From assembly GCA_017304125.1 (NCBI GenBank), contig JAFKLV010000076.1, forward strand, positions 1 to 7,344: a DNA stretch of 7,344 nt. The letters are read 5' to 3'. A program made the translations under genes and the position numbers. The DNA comes from Sphingomonadales bacterium. GTDB taxonomy: Bacteria; Pseudomonadota; Alphaproteobacteria; Sphingomonadales; Sphingomonadaceae. The notes beneath the pieces were generated by a model. It saw nothing but the letters and a program-made list of their open reading frames with translations, was not told the DNA's origin and made no database searches. Positions 6,715 to 7,344 of the stretch are shown here, in pieces (position 1 is the first letter of the stretch; each line of letters starts with the position of its first letter).

Positions 6715-6823
6715 CGGGCGCTAGTCCTGTTTGTGCAGGTGCGAAATAGGACAATTTGTCCTATCCCCAGGGCCGGCAGGGCGGCCTAAGGGAGCGCGGT
6801 TTTCGTTCGAGAGTTGACGACAG
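6715..6823. promoter_or_regulatory. divergent intergenic region between cyoA and the transporter gene
   Basis: These 109 bases must hold the promoter of the cyo operon (minus strand) and probably that of the transporter (plus strand). Besides the 19-bp palindrome, there are two small inverted repeats: CCTG-TTTGTG-CAGG at 6726-6739 and GGCCG-GCAGGG-CGGCC at 6771-6786. I could not find convincing -35/-10 pairs on either strand, an FNR-type TTGAT-N4-ATCAA site, or a clear RegA-type GCGNC/GNCGC pair. Confidence 0.6.
6746..6764. promoter_or_regulatory. perfect 19-bp palindrome, probable operator
   Basis: ATAGGACAATTTGTCCTAT is an exact palindrome: two 9-base arms (6746-6754 and 6756-6764) around one central T. 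Its A/T-rich composition stands out in this GC-rich window. The size and symmetry fit a binding site for a dimeric regulator. It lies 31 nt from the cyoA start codon and 59 nt from the transporter start, so it is better placed to control cyoA but could serve both. The regulator is not identified. As RNA the same bases could form a short hairpin in a leader. Confidence 0.65.
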
Positions 6824-7344
6824 ATGGCCGAAGCAATTGCCCACCCTACCCCTGCCGCGCGCGACGCTGGCGCGACGAGCCATGTTCGTCCCGGCGAGAT
6901 TGCAATCGGGGTGATCATCGGGCGCACCTCCGAATTCTTCGACTTCTTCGTCTACGCGATTGCGTCGGTGCTGGTGTTTCCGCAGCTGATCTTCCCGTTC
7001 GTCGATCGCGTGACCGGCACCTTATACTCTTTCGCGCTTTTTCCGCTCGCTTTCCTTGCCCGGCCGATCGGCTCGCAGATTTTCCTTGCGATCGACCGCC
7101 GCCACGGGCGTGGAACGAAGCTGACCATCGCACTGTTCCTCCTCGGTACCGCCACCGTCTCGGTCGGCTTCCTGCCCGGTTACAATGAGGTCGGCATCGC
7201 CTCGGCGGTGATTCTCGCGATCCTGCGCATCGGCCAGGGCATTGCGCTGGGCGGCGCGTGGGACGGGCTCGCCTCGCTCCTCGCCCTGAACGCCCCGGAA
7301 AAGAAGCGCGGCCGGTATGCGAAGGTGCCGCCGCTCGGAGCCCC
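6824..7344 (+). CDS. major facilitator superfamily transporter, N-terminal part (partial)
   Basis: The reading frame from ATG 6824 is open to the window edge (173 full codons visible) and has no stop. Residues about 24-34 and 36-59 (including EFFDFFVYAIASVLVF) form the first membrane segment. The segment ending LARPIGSQIFLAIDRRHGRG (78-97) carries the loop 2-3 signature DRRHGRG typical of major facilitator transporters. RIGQGIALGGAWDG (135-148) matches the fourth-helix RxxQGxxxGG motif of the sugar and metabolite:H+ symporter branch. It is therefore probably a proton-coupled importer of an organic acid or similar metabolite in the inner membrane. The substrate cannot be told from this part. 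It is divergent from cyoA and may share regulation. The ribosome site is weak (GAGAG about 11 nt upstream), so the start is less certain than the identity. Confidence 0.85.
   Translation, partial: MAEAIAHPTPAARDAGATSHVRPGEIAIGVIIGRTSEFFDFFVYAIASVLVFPQLIFPFVDRVTGTLYSFALFPLAFLARPIGSQIFLAIDRRHGRGTKLTIALFLLGTATVSVGFLPGYNEVGIASAVILAILRIGQGIALGGAWDGLASLLALNAPEKKRGRYAKVPPLGA

Noticed and set aside
5650..6789. A 379-codon open frame on the plus strand antisense to cyoA
   Set aside because: It has the same Arg/His-rich shadow composition with no recognisable domain, and the minus strand encodes a complete CyoA.
6812..6823. TTGACG just before the transporter ATG as a -35 box
   Set aside because: It is only a few bases from the start codon, leaving no room for a -10 element and transcription start upstream of the gene.

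Overview
The window looks like chromosomal DNA from a GC-rich alphaproteobacterium, most likely a sphingomonad. This rests on the protein family types, the strong G/C bias at third codon positions, and a dispersed ATGCCGGG...CCCGGCAT palindrome of a kind common in that group. No taxon search was possible, so it remains an inference.

Layout, left to right. Positions 1-101 hold the last codons of a plus-strand glutaryl-CoA dehydrogenase gene. A perfect 31-bp inverted repeat (117-200) fills the gap before the convergent minus-strand genes and probably terminates transcription from both sides. From 6714 down to 217 runs one compact minus-strand gene cluster. It encodes ubiquinol oxidase subunits II, I, III and IV (cyoA, cyoB, cyoC, cyoD), a SURF1-type oxidase assembly factor, a RegB/PrrB/ActS-type redox sensor kinase and its RegA/PrrA/ActR-type response regulator. 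The last four junctions are all 4-nt start/stop overlaps, so this is almost certainly one operon with translational coupling. A 109-bp divergent intergenic region (6715-6823) carries a perfect 19-bp palindrome that looks like an operator. To its right, a plus-strand major facilitator transporter begins at 6824 and runs off the window.

How the genes may work together. CyoABCD oxidises ubiquinol and reduces oxygen in the inner membrane. SURF1 helps insert heme into subunit I. The sensor kinase keeps both hallmarks of RegB: the GGxxNPF quinone-binding motif and the redox-active cysteine downstream of the phosphorylated histidine. It could therefore read the same quinone pool that the oxidase drains. 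Having the oxidase, its assembly factor and the redox two-component pair in one transcript suggests a feedback circuit. The usual cyoE (heme O synthase) is absent, and the presence of SURF1 raises the question of whether the enzyme carries heme A (ba3) rather than heme O (bo3). I saw no CRISPR array, insertion sequence, tRNA or rRNA. The most interesting items are the oxidase-plus-sensor operon and the unidentified palindrome upstream of it.
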